Shown here one piece after another: positions 8,827-17,113 of a stretch of DNA of 64,000 nucleotides. The stretch is taken from the NCBI RefSeq assembly GCF_000527155.1, contig NZ_AZUQ01000001.1, positions 248,001-312,000 on the forward strand. Direction: 5' to 3'. The stretch is from Haloglycomyces albus DSM 45210 (GTDB lineage Bacteria > Actinomycetota > Actinomycetes > Mycobacteriales > Micromonosporaceae). The translations under genes and the position numbers were made by a program. A model generated the notes under the pieces. It did no database searches, was not told where the DNA came from, and saw only the letters and a program-made list of their open reading frames with translations. The first letter of the stretch is position 1. Each line of letters opens with the position of its first letter.

Positions 8827-9147
8827 CTACTTCACGTCGATGTGTTCGGTAATGCTGTTGATTTTCTTGGCAATGGCGTCATCGACCTCTTCGTATTTAT
8901 CGGCGGCCTTCTCCACTCCCTCGGCAACGCCGTCGATGGCTTCTTTCGCGTCCGAAATGCTGCTGTGGAAGAAATCGGCGACCATGAAGTACGGCGGTGC
9001 CATAACCAGACCAGGCAAACCCCATATCCACCAATCAGGGTCGGCTTCCTTGGCGTATTCTGCCAATTCGTCGATTTCACCTTCAGTCCCTTTAAGTCCC
9101 GACGACGACTGGCGCAGTTGCTCGGGATCAACATTGAATGATGTCAT
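8827..9147 (-). CDS. WXG100-family small protein (cassette A)
   Basis: A start at 9147 gives a 106-residue protein beginning MTSFNVDPEQL; GGAG precedes it by seven bases, so a longer upstream reading is rejected. Two helical arms flank the hairpin segment ADPDWWIWGLPGLVMAPPYF, a bulky relative of the WXG turn. The ending KYEEVDDAIAKKI resembles the YxxxD/E export signal of ESX substrates. It is the first gene of the four-gene cassette, seven bases upstream of the large partner, and is closely related to 56423-56785. Confidence 0.82.
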   Translation of the reverse strand: MTSFNVDPEQLRQSSSGLKGTEGEIDELAEYAKEADPDWWIWGLPGLVMAPPYFMVADFFHSSISDAKEAIDGVAEGVEKAADKYEEVDDAIAKKINSITEHIDVK

Positions 9148-9748
9148 TTTATAGCTCCGGTTTCCTCGCGTCGTGCCATCACGAGCGATACAGGCCATTG
9201 AATATCTGGATTACTTGTCTCCGGGGGAAAGACAACGCAGGTCGGGACCGAATTGAGATGTGATCCCGTCCATTTCACGAGTCTACCGAGAAGGTGCAAC
9301 CGTATAATTACGATAATTCGGTCTTTCTGGGCACCAGAACTTCTCTGAACTGGTAGTTCATCGCTATTGTCGGTTAAACGATGTATCGTTTTGTCAAGAA
9401 CACGACAATTAATGGCGGATTTTCTTAGCACCCCAAGCCATCGCGAAAACAGAACCGGAAACCACTAATCGGAGAGGCCTCGGGAAACAGAAGCTTCCGT
9501 TTCCTACGGTTCCACAACGGCATGCCGTTTCCCGAGCAAAACCTGACCGACACCTCGATTGGCCAGGCATCGCCGGATACCCGCAACTGAGATAACGTAC
9601 ACATGAGCGATCCTCGCTATACTTCACCGAGCGGCCCCGCGCGGACTCGACAACAGGCGATCAATCGATACGATGACCCAGCCGACCGAATCCAAGCGCT
9701 TCACGGTCGGTGATGTCGACGTCAAGAAGGAGTGTTGGTCTCGTCCCC
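9148..9748. other. Divergent intergenic region between cassettes A and B
   Basis: This stretch separates the minus-strand cassette A from the plus-strand genes of cassette B and is visibly more AT-rich around 9290-9420 than its neighbours. It presumably holds both promoters; I could not pick convincing -35/-10 pairs. Possible minus-strand frames in it lack a ribosome site and any family pattern. Confidence 0.6.
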
Positions 9749-9762
9749 ATGTTCAACGGTGA
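9673..9762 (+). CDS. Possible 29-residue leader ORF overlapping the cassette B YbaB start
   Basis: ATG at 9673 opens MTQPTESKRF and ends at TGA 9760-9762, overlapping the next start (9749) by 14 bases in another frame. Its body contains the AAGAAGGAG that would otherwise sit oddly far (16 bases) from that start. This could be translational coupling or chance; it has no good ribosome site of its own. Confidence 0.2.
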   Translation: MTQPTESKRFTVGDVDVKKECWSRPHVQR

Positions 9763-10030
9763 ATTCGGCGATCAAGTGGCTCAATTTCAGCAGGTGGCGG
9801 AACAGATTTCCGTCCCCGCGACGTCCCCGGACCATTCGGTCGAGGTCGTCGCCGGGCCCGGTGGATCCGTTCGCGAACTGAATATGAACCACCGTGCCTA
9901 TCAAATGTCAGCCGCGGAACTCGGTGATCAATTGGTCAATCTCATCGATGAGGCCACGAACGCCGCAGATGCGCAGCTGCGCCAGAAAACGCAGGAATTC
10001 ATGAACTCCAACCGGAACAACCTACACTGA
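9749..10030 (+). CDS. YbaB/EbfC-like protein, short type (cassette B)
   Basis: Starting at ATG 9749 gives 93 residues (MFNGEFGDQ). An earlier GTG/ATG at 9710/9713 would add up to 13 residues of Ser/Arg-rich sequence unlike the homologues. AAGGAG at 9727-9732 lies 16 bases from ATG 9749, further than usual, so the start remains uncertain. The beta region SVEVVAGPGGSVRELNMN and the C-terminal helix match the short YbaB-like proteins of cassettes A and C. It is followed 17 bases later by the long partner. Confidence 0.78.
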   Translation: MFNGEFGDQVAQFQQVAEQISVPATSPDHSVEVVAGPGGSVRELNMNHRAYQMSAAELGDQLVNLIDEATNAADAQLRQKTQEFMNSNRNNLH

Positions 10031-10047
10031 TTGGTTTAAGGAATCAT

Positions 10048-10455
10048 ATGGATAACTCCCCTGGAGGCCGCCGCAATCCAGAAGAAGTATTCGCACGGCT
10101 GGAAGAGCTGCAACAAAAGACCGAAGCCGACCTGCGCCGCATCCAAGACGTTGAAGCGGAAATGGGTAATACCGAAACCACTGCGGTTAGCGAAAACGGC
10201 ATGGTCACCGTCACCTTGAACGCTCAAGGTCGGGTCCACAATATCGAGCTGAGAGACGATTCGATGCGGCTGAAAGGAAACCTGCCGCCCTTGATTCTCT
10301 CGACCATCCACGAAGCCCAGGCCACGTATTCGTTGAAGATGGCGGAAATGGCACAACAGGCCCTGCCTGGCATCGACGTCGTTGGGCAGGTGTCCCAATA
10401 TATGGGCTCTGATATTCGGGACCGTGCCGGGGAGAACCTTCGCGATCACAACTGA
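10048..10455 (+). CDS. YbaB/EbfC-like protein, long type (cassette B)
   Basis: The 135-residue protein has the family pattern: helix 11-40, beta hairpin NGMVTVTLNAQGRVHNIEL, then a long helix SLKMAEMAQQ and the tail PGIDVVGQV. The last matches PGVDMGKL in cassette C and SGTIDVMGMV in cassette A. AAGGAA at 10038-10043 precedes the ATG. It lies between the short YbaB-like gene and a two-pass membrane protein; the three probably form an operon. Confidence 0.82.
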   Translation: MDNSPGGRRNPEEVFARLEELQQKTEADLRRIQDVEAEMGNTETTAVSENGMVTVTLNAQGRVHNIELRDDSMRLKGNLPPLILSTIHEAQATYSLKMAEMAQQALPGIDVVGQVSQYMGSDIRDRAGENLRDHN

Positions 10456-10567
10456 TTCGGCGAGAGCCTGATCGACGGCCGAAGCGAATGGCCGGTGTGG
10501 CACATACACGTTCGCTGTACCGCAGATATGCGCCCACACCTCGGATCGCCACGAGATTTGGAGTTTT

Positions 10568-11809
10568 ATGAGCACGACAGACCGGGATATCTCGTCACTC
10601 CCCAAGGTGCCGCGCTACCAGCGAATGACGAAGCTATCCAACGATTCCGCAGTGGAGGTCACTCCGCAGCATCCGCATACGAGCGTGCCCGAGTCCGCCG
10701 ACACAGATTTGCGGGTATTCACCTCCAATCGCGGAAAAGCGCGCTCGATGACCTTCGACATCGGAAGTCGTTTCCGCGTCCACTCTCCGATTCCGGTGAT
10801 CGCGGTCAACGATCGTCCCGTCGCGGCCGGTTTCGGATCTGTCAACGTACCGGTGCCGGTGGGGACAAAGGCCGTCGTTTCAGTGCAGACGCAGGACTCC
10901 AAATCCAACTGTTGCAGTTCGTGGCCCATCGACGTGAAGGAAGACGACGACGTCCCAGAGCTTGAATACGCCGGGCGGTTCATCACCGGTTCAGGAGACC
11001 GGCGGCACTATGGATCGCTACACGGAGTCTTGGGAAAACGTGGAATCCCTTCGCCGGGCTGGAAGGGGCCGATGACAATGGCGCCGTCTATCCCGCTGGT
11101 GCTATCGCTGGTCATTATGGTGCTCTCGGTGCTTTTGATAATGCAGCTCTACGGCCAGGGGTACGTATCGGGCCAGGTGACGGGATTCGTAGCGGTCACT
11201 GTGCCTCTCGTCGTGCTCGGCGTCGGATTGACCGCCACCACGCAGAAACATCACGCGATCCGAGACCAATGGCGTGGTCCGCTCGAGGAAAAGATGCGGA
11301 CCGGCACGACGCAGCCACCGGTTCTGTGGAACGAAGGTGCACCTGGAGCACGTGTCTGGAATGCGTCTACCTCTGCGCCGACATCGACGTATCCCCAACC
11401 GTCACGTGGGGCGGGAATCGTGGTGTTGCGGCAAGAACTGTCTACCGAGTCGATTCCGCATCCCAAGATTTTCCTCGCCAAGGAACCTCCGAATCAGACT
11501 CGCCGGTATGAACCGGCACCCCAGATCACGGTGTCGGGACGTGAACCGCTGTCCGCTTGGGGCCATTGGGTTCTCGAGGTACCGGCGGGCCACTGCACAG
11601 TCAGGGCCGACTTTGGGTTCGAATCCCAAGAAAAACGCGTGACCGTAACCGCCGGAGCCACCCGGACCTTGACCGTCAAGGCCCGAGTGGTGCGCCGTTT
11701 CAAGGGGTCCGGTCCTCATGCCGAGCATCTCGAGGACCAACGGACCGTGGAGTTCAGCGAGGGTCGGTTAAGCTCGTGTTGTCGCGAATCGCTTGCAGGT
11801 CCTTGGTGA
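10568..11809 (+). CDS. Two-pass membrane protein with C-terminal beta-rich domain (cassette B)
   Basis: The 413-residue protein has a soluble N-terminal part (1-175), two adjacent transmembrane helices near 178-200 and 208-228, and a C-terminal domain (about 275-400) with WVLEVPAGHCTVRADFGF and VTVTAGATRTLTVKARV, which reads as a small beta sandwich. GGAG lies five bases before the ATG. It is found only in cassette B, downstream of the YbaB-like pair. Its 3' end overlaps the convergent fused WXG-like gene by 56 bases. No family recognised. Confidence 0.75.
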   Translation: MSTTDRDISSLPKVPRYQRMTKLSNDSAVEVTPQHPHTSVPESADTDLRVFTSNRGKARSMTFDIGSRFRVHSPIPVIAVNDRPVAAGFGSVNVPVPVGTKAVVSVQTQDSKSNCCSSWPIDVKEDDDVPELEYAGRFITGSGDRRHYGSLHGVLGKRGIPSPGWKGPMTMAPSIPLVLSLVIMVLSVLLIMQLYGQGYVSGQVTGFVAVTVPLVVLGVGLTATTQKHHAIRDQWRGPLEEKMRTGTTQPPVLWNEGAPGARVWNASTSAPTSTYPQPSRGAGIVVLRQELSTESIPHPKIFLAKEPPNQTRRYEPAPQITVSGREPLSAWGHWVLEVPAGHCTVRADFGFESQEKRVTVTAGATRTLTVKARVVRRFKGSGPHAEHLEDQRTVEFSEGRLSSCCRESLAGPW

Positions 11810-12983
11810 TTTTCCGGTCCGTTTCCTCGTAATTCTCGCGCACTCGCTCCATTTTTCCTGACGAGTCGTCGAGAGCGGTGGAAATGAAATCGACGTCGGC
11901 GGCATACGTCGAAGTGTTCTCGTTGTAGGTGTCGGAAAAGAACAACCCGCAAATACCCCAGGACATGTCTTCGGCGGTAATCGAATCGATCTTTTCGCGA
12001 ATACTGGAGGCGTTGGACGACTGGGTCTTCAGCGCGTTGGACGCGGTGGTGAACTCCTCGAGGTCGGCGGCCAGGCCGACGTCCAAGCTTCCTCGGGTAC
12101 TGCTCGCCTCGTCACCTCCGGAACTGAAACCGTGGTTGAACAGGTCGCGCACCGATCCGGCGACGGTTCCGGATATGATCGTCGCGATGGTGCCGTAGCC
12201 TTCCTTAGTGGTGAACACCTTTGTCAGCGCTTTCAACAAGGCACGGCCGATCGCTTGGGCGGCACTCACCAGGAATGCCGCGATGGAGCCGCCGAACGTA
12301 AACGTTGAGCTCGCCAACGCCGCGATCGCTTGATTGATCAGGTCGGTAATGACGTCAACGATGATTTGTTTGATGACCCCGTAGATGAGGTTGGCCATCG
12401 CCTGAGCCCAGGCCAGCACCTGCTGGATGCTGTCGGCACCTTTCGATAGACCCATGATCGTCTTACAGAGGTCCTCTATGTGTCCGGCGGATTTTTCCGC
12501 CGCCGAACCGCCCCAATTTTGCAGGGCGTTTTGACTCTCAGTAGCGACCTCATTGGACAGTTCCTCTAGTGCGACGCGGACCATTTCCCAATCGTCGATC
12601 TGCTGGCCCATTGCTCCAGCGTCCCCCGACACTTCCTTGAGCAAGTCGTCCAGTGGTTCAATGTAGGTGAGCAAGGCGCTGATGCCCAGCCCTACCAGCA
12701 TGCCGGTTGGATTGAAGCTTCCGTCGTTCTGCTGCATGTTTCCATGCATGTTTTGAACATTCAGTCCGAAGTCGGCGACCCCCGCCATAGCCCCTATGAC
12801 CCCACCGGCGACATCGGAGGCTCCCATGTCCCCGATACCTTCGAGGTTATTGATGCCGTGTTTGATGAACCCGCCCGCCAACGGGGTAAGAGTGAGAGCT
12901 TCGACGGCCGGATCACTGGTTGCCGCTTCGGGATGTTCGTACTGCGTGATATCCGAACCGTGGTTTTCAGCCCAGTCGGTCAT
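11754..12983 (-). CDS. Fused large plus small WXG100-like protein (cassette B)
   Basis: The 409-residue protein combines in one chain what cassettes A and C encode as two. Residues about 95-290 match the large proteins: IEPLDDLLKEVSGD, then W, then NWGGSAAE as the WXG turn, then long hydrophobic helices. The last 110 residues match the small proteins: a helical arm, MSWGICGLFF in place of WWIWGLPGLV, and ENYEETDRKITKDL. A near-ideal AAGGAGGAG precedes the ATG at 12983. The order is inverted relative to A and C, where the small protein is encoded first. Likely a type VII substrate by inference. Confidence 0.78.
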   Translation of the reverse strand: MTDWAENHGSDITQYEHPEAATSDPAVEALTLTPLAGGFIKHGINNLEGIGDMGASDVAGGVIGAMAGVADFGLNVQNMHGNMQQNDGSFNPTGMLVGLGISALLTYIEPLDDLLKEVSGDAGAMGQQIDDWEMVRVALEELSNEVATESQNALQNWGGSAAEKSAGHIEDLCKTIMGLSKGADSIQQVLAWAQAMANLIYGVIKQIIVDVITDLINQAIAALASSTFTFGGSIAAFLVSAAQAIGRALLKALTKVFTTKEGYGTIATIISGTVAGSVRDLFNHGFSSGGDEASSTRGSLDVGLAADLEEFTTASNALKTQSSNASSIREKIDSITAEDMSWGICGLFFSDTYNENTSTYAADVDFISTALDDSSGKMERVRENYEETDRKITKDLQAIRDNTSLTDPR

Positions 12984-13265
12984 CGTGCTCCTCCTTCGGG
13001 GGTGTCGTCCTAGCCAACCCTCACCCTAATTCCTTACGACAAGAACACCTCATCGACCTCACCCGATACCGATCCACGACATGTTCGAGTGAAACCCGCA
13101 GATCGCTGCTGTCACGCATGAGCCGTATTCGACAAGGACCAGCCTCGATACCCAATACAACATTCCACTTTGGATTCAGGTGCTACCAACGTCGGCAGAA
13201 TCCAATACAAGCGGATCACCTGGGAAGCAGCGTTGCTCAGATTTCAGCACTGATACCCTCACCGA

Positions 13266-13781
13266 ATGACTCTCGACTTTACCTGTGATACATGCGAACA
13301 AACACACAACCAGCCCGAATCCCTCATGTTCGATGCCCCGATCTATTGGCAGTCAGAATCACGCGACAGCCCGAACGGCTTTCTCGACATGGACTACTGT
13401 GTCCTCGACGGCACGCACTTTTTCGTCCTCGGCCTCATCGAGCTACCCATTGTCGGTAGTAACGACGTATTTTCCTGGGGAGCGTGGAGTTCACTCAGTG
13501 CAGATAACTTTCGAAAAGCCCAAAACCTCCACGATACCCCTGCCCGGACGGCTGAGCCGCCTTACTTCGGCTGGCTGTCCAACCGAATTCCCTTCTACGA
13601 CATCGACACCCTCAATATGAAGGTCAACGTCCATTCAAGAGAACCGGGTCAGAAACCGTTCATCGAGGTTGAGCCGACAGACCATCCACTCGCCGTCGAA
13701 CAACGAAACGGAATCACTCGCCAGCGTGTGCAGGAAATTTGGTCGACGTACCATCACGCAGCGGACGAACCGGAAGGTTAA
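13266..13781 (+). CDS. DUF2199 domain protein
   Basis: The 171-residue cytosolic protein begins with FTCDTCEQTHNQ and SLMFDAPIYW, the Cys-x-x-Cys opening of the DUF2199 family, continues with DYCVLDGTHFFVLGLIELPI and ends with the family's LAVEQRNGITRQRVQEIW pattern. Function of the family is unknown. It stands alone between the fused WXG-like gene (divergent) and ychF. Confidence 0.85.
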   Translation: MTLDFTCDTCEQTHNQPESLMFDAPIYWQSESRDSPNGFLDMDYCVLDGTHFFVLGLIELPIVGSNDVFSWGAWSSLSADNFRKAQNLHDTPARTAEPPYFGWLSNRIPFYDIDTLNMKVNVHSREPGQKPFIEVEPTDHPLAVEQRNGITRQRVQEIWSTYHHAADEPEG

Positions 13782-14224
13782 TCCACCCGTTACTTCCATA
13801 GCGAACACGGGCGCATTCAAGCTCCACACCAAACGACGAATCGTCGGCCTTCACTCGGATCGCAAGACCGGTAACACTGCCTGAATCGCCGATGAGCATA
13901 GCCATCGTATTTCCAGCCGCACATGTCCATCCAGCACACGGTGTGTAGATGCGGCGATGAGCTGCCTGTGCCTTTCACGATGCTCAGCCGCCCTACCACG
14001 AACCCTCAACCGGCGAGCTTCCAGCGCAGCGCAGAAGCGGTAGAGCTGAAGAGGAGATCAGGCGGTTCACAGTGCGTCGAATAGTGGGATTCTCAGGTTC
14101 CACGCGTGCTCTCGCACGCGGGGTTCTGAGAACACCGCTAGGCGACGTGCTGTGGATCGGCTGAGCGGTCACCCACCAACCAACCGTACTGTGCGGATAC
14201 CTTGTCGTCGGTTACCATTACCGG
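13782..14224. other. Intergenic region before ychF
   Basis: No convincing gene. It contains one strong hairpin (14090-14132) and presumably the ychF promoter. The ychF GTG has almost no upstream ribosome site, so its message may be leaderless or near-leaderless. Confidence 0.55.
14090..14132. repeat. 43-base hairpin upstream of ychF
   Basis: TTCTCAG (14090-14096) pairs with CTGAGAA (14126-14132), and inside it CGCGTGC (14103-14109) pairs perfectly with GCACGCG (14114-14120) around a TCTC loop. There is no T-run, so it is either an RNA structure or an operator rather than a classic terminator. Confidence 0.5.
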
Positions 14225-15298
14225 GTGAAACTTACGCTTGGAATCGCTGGACTACCTAATGTCGGTAAAAGTACGCTATTCAATGCATTGACCAAAGCTG
14301 ATATTTTGGCGGCGAATTACCCGTTCGCCACGATCGAGCCGAACGTGGGTGTCGTCCCGGTGCCGGATGACCGGCTCGGGGTATTGGCTGAGATGTTCGA
14401 CGCTGAGAAGATCGTGCCCGCGACGGTGAGTTTTGTCGATATCGCCGGTTTGGTGCGCGGCGCCAGCGAGGGGGCCGGTAAGGGGAACCAGTTCCTGTCC
14501 AACATTCGCGAATCGAATGCGATTGTGCAGGTGGTCCGGGTTTTCGACGACGGTAACGTAACGCACGTGGACGGCGAGATCAACCCCGAAGACGACATCG
14601 AGACGATCAATACCGAGCTGATCCTGGCCGATCTGCAGACGATCGATAACGCTTTGCCGCGTCTGGAGAAAGAGGCGAAGACCAAGAAGGACAAGCAGCC
14701 CAAGGTCACGGCCGTCAAAGAGGCCCGAGAGATCCTGGACGGCGGCAAAACCCTGTACGCCGCCGGTTTTGAGTCCGAGCACATCGACGATCTGCACCTT
14801 CTGACGACCAAACCGTTCATTTACGTCTTCAACGTCGACGAGAATCAGGTCGCCGACGAGGCGTTGACCTCCAAGTTGCGCGATATGGTCGCCCCCGCAC
14901 AGGCGGTGTTCCTGGACGCGAAGTTCGAGTCCGAACTGATCGACTTGGACGAGGAAGAGGCTCGCGAGCTCTTGACGTCGACCGGTCAGGAAGAGCCGGG
15001 TCTGGAGCGCCTCGCCTCGGTCGGTTTTGACACGCTCGGCCTGCAGACCTACCTCACCGCCGGCCCCAAGGAGGCTCGGGCCTGGACGATCCGTCAAGGC
15101 GACACCGCGCCACAAGCGGCCGGGGCGATTCACACGGACTTTGAACGCGGGTTCATCAAGGCCGAAATCGTCTCCTACGACGATTTGATCGCGGCCGGTT
15201 CCATGCAGGAGGCCAAGTCCGCCGGGAAAGTCCGCATGGAAGGCAAGGACTACGTTATGCGAGACGGCGACGTCGTTGAATTCAGGTTTAATGTGTAG
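14225..15298 (+). CDS. ychF: Redox-regulated ATPase YchF (Obg-like)
   Basis: The 357-residue protein has the P-loop GLPNVGKST (8-16), DIAGLV as the G3 region, NVDE in place of the usual NKxD specificity motif (the hallmark that makes YchF prefer ATP), and a C-terminal TGS domain ending MRDGDVVEFRFNV. It is a universally conserved ribosome-associated ATPase. The start is GTG 14225, giving the canonical MKLTLGIAGLPN opening. Confidence 0.96.
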   Translation: MKLTLGIAGLPNVGKSTLFNALTKADILAANYPFATIEPNVGVVPVPDDRLGVLAEMFDAEKIVPATVSFVDIAGLVRGASEGAGKGNQFLSNIRESNAIVQVVRVFDDGNVTHVDGEINPEDDIETINTELILADLQTIDNALPRLEKEAKTKKDKQPKVTAVKEAREILDGGKTLYAAGFESEHIDDLHLLTTKPFIYVFNVDENQVADEALTSKLRDMVAPAQAVFLDAKFESELIDLDEEEARELLTSTGQEEPGLERLASVGFDTLGLQTYLTAGPKEARAWTIRQGDTAPQAAGAIHTDFERGFIKAEIVSYDDLIAAGSMQEAKSAGKVRMEGKDYVMRDGDVVEFRFNV

Positions 15299-15560
15299 GC
15301 GCGGAGCTGACGCGATTAGCAATCGATCGTTGCATCGAACTCGATTTTCGAACTCGCTACCGCACAACTAGATTCCGAGCCGTATGTCGATTTTGCAGGC
15401 GAGGTTTTGAAGAAATGATTCCCACTCGGCTTTATGGGCCTTGAGGGTCTCGATGGTTCTGGGGTTCGTGTCAGCGGGATGTGTGTCAGAGACCCGGCCA
15501 CCGTCGGCTACCCTCGTTAGGGTAATGTGAGCGCCGCAATGACCAGTCACTTGGTGGAAC

Positions 15561-16874
15561 ATGCTGAATAATCGCGAACTCGCGTCCGTGATCCTGATTG
15601 CGGCGCTCATCCTGCTCTCGCTGGTCCTTCCCAAGTGGCGCAACGTTGTGCTGCCTTCGTTCAGAACTGTCGCGCGCTCCTTCTTTAAATGGGCGATCCT
15701 CCGGGTACTTGGACTATTCGTCGTGTGGGTTGCGCTGTGTGTTTGGCTCGCATGGCTCCTCGGCGCGTGGGAGCTGGACCTGCTTAAGAACACCATCATC
15801 ATCCTGTTCGGTGTCGGCTTCCCGCTCCTCTTCAGCTCCATACGGGCAAAGTCCGGCGTTGACATCATCGGTCACATCCGCCGCAAAACTCTTGCGCTGT
15901 CCACGCTCGTCTTGTTCTACCTGAATATGGAATCACTGCCGCTGTGGGGCGAGTTGCTCTCGCAACCGGTAGTTGTTCTCTTGTCGGTGATGACGGCATT
16001 CGCTCAGCGCGACGAGAAAGGGCGGCGAGTAGTCGGGTGCTTCTCGATACCGCTCCTGCTGATCGGACTGGGCCTGATTGCATGGACCACGGTTCAGACC
16101 GTCACCAACTGGGATGAGCTTGACTGGCTAGAACTATTGGCTCAATTGGCAATCTCGGTGTGGCTCCCGTTCGCGATGTTCCCCTACCTCTACGTAGTGG
16201 CGTTCTATGTCGCTACGGAGACGATTTTGAAACGGTTCCTCTGGACGAACAAAGAGATGCCACTTCGTGCACGCTCGGGGGTGCTCGTGGGGCTGCACGG
16301 GTCTGTGCGCTGGGCGAAGGAACTAACAGGCCGGTACAACCACGTGGCGCGGGCAAGATCTTTCAGTGGAGCGCTGTCAGAGATGCGCGACTTCCGCAAC
16401 GACGTGACCCGACGCGAGACAAGCGAAGCTGACCGGCTTGCCGACCTGGAGGGCTTCTCAGGCCAGGCCGGGGTGGACGCAACCGGAGCGCAACTTGACC
16501 GGAGAGAGTTCGACGGCACCAAACGTGCCCTACAATTCATTCACACCGCCCAAGCCCTCCGCTACGAACGGCGGGGAGAGACGTTCTGGGATGATCTCAC
16601 CGACATGGTGGTCAACCCCGTGTCGAAATGGGGCCTGCCAACTCGGCACGGAATCGTCGTTCAGACAACGAGCGACAAAAAGAAGTGGCGGGCCTGGCGT
16701 CGCTTGCCATCCGGCTGGGTGCTCGGGATCGGAGCAGCCGGGCGCTTTGGAGAGTACCGCTATGCGGGTGCCGAACCACCCACGACATGGCCAGGGGCGT
16801 CCGAAGATTGGATCGACTCTGCCACCGCGCTCGGTCCCGTCGATTGGGATCGTAACGACGGGTCCAGGTTGTGA
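15561..16874 (+). CDS. Orphan multi-pass membrane protein with cytoplasmic C-terminal domain
   Basis: The 437-residue protein has about six transmembrane segments in residues 5-225, then a basic helical stretch (240-320) and a C-terminal part with repeated Trp residues (WDDLTDMVVNP, KKWRAWRRLPSGWVLGIG). ATG 15561 has no strong ribosome site. No family recognised. It stands alone between ychF and an NmrA-like gene, and its uneven codon choice suggests it may be acquired; that is inference. Confidence 0.7.
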   Translation: MLNNRELASVILIAALILLSLVLPKWRNVVLPSFRTVARSFFKWAILRVLGLFVVWVALCVWLAWLLGAWELDLLKNTIIILFGVGFPLLFSSIRAKSGVDIIGHIRRKTLALSTLVLFYLNMESLPLWGELLSQPVVVLLSVMTAFAQRDEKGRRVVGCFSIPLLLIGLGLIAWTTVQTVTNWDELDWLELLAQLAISVWLPFAMFPYLYVVAFYVATETILKRFLWTNKEMPLRARSGVLVGLHGSVRWAKELTGRYNHVARARSFSGALSEMRDFRNDVTRRETSEADRLADLEGFSGQAGVDATGAQLDRREFDGTKRALQFIHTAQALRYERRGETFWDDLTDMVVNPVSKWGLPTRHGIVVQTTSDKKKWRAWRRLPSGWVLGIGAAGRFGEYRYAGAEPPTTWPGASEDWIDSATALGPVDWDRNDGSRL

Positions 16875-17113
16875 TAAGGTACATATCCTCGACGCCACTG
16901 TCACGCATAAAGGAATGATCATCACATCTTATGAGTCGACCTCGCCTAGCTCTCGTCGTAAGGTCGGTTTGCGCCGGAACGCGGTCGAGCTCCAATTTAA
17001 CGTCTACCCAATGGAGCTGCCGTCTGGACACCACCCCTGCGCTCTGAATCCTCACCGCGGCACCGATTGAAAAGGTCGTGGCGCCCTGTGGGCAACACCT
17101 CGGGTCGTTCACT

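Noticed and set aside
9148-9627. Minus-strand frames in the gap between cassettes A and B
   Set aside because: They overlap the expected promoters, lack ribosome sites and have no recognisable pattern; the upstream extension of the small WXG gene was rejected because GGAG fits ATG 9147.
11608-11624. tRNA-like T-arm (TTGGG-TTCGAAT-CCCAA)
   Set aside because: It matches a T-arm, but no complementary acceptor stem or D-arm lies upstream, and it is inside the intact coding frame of the cassette B membrane protein.
14276-15367. 363-residue minus-strand frame opposite ychF
   Set aside because: Shadow of a highly conserved gene; no ribosome site and no family pattern.
16875-17070. Stretch reading NAVELQFNV, similar to the YchF C-terminal end
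   Set aside because: Only about nine residues resemble YchF and the frame around them has no TGS domain, so a duplicated ychF remnant is not supported.
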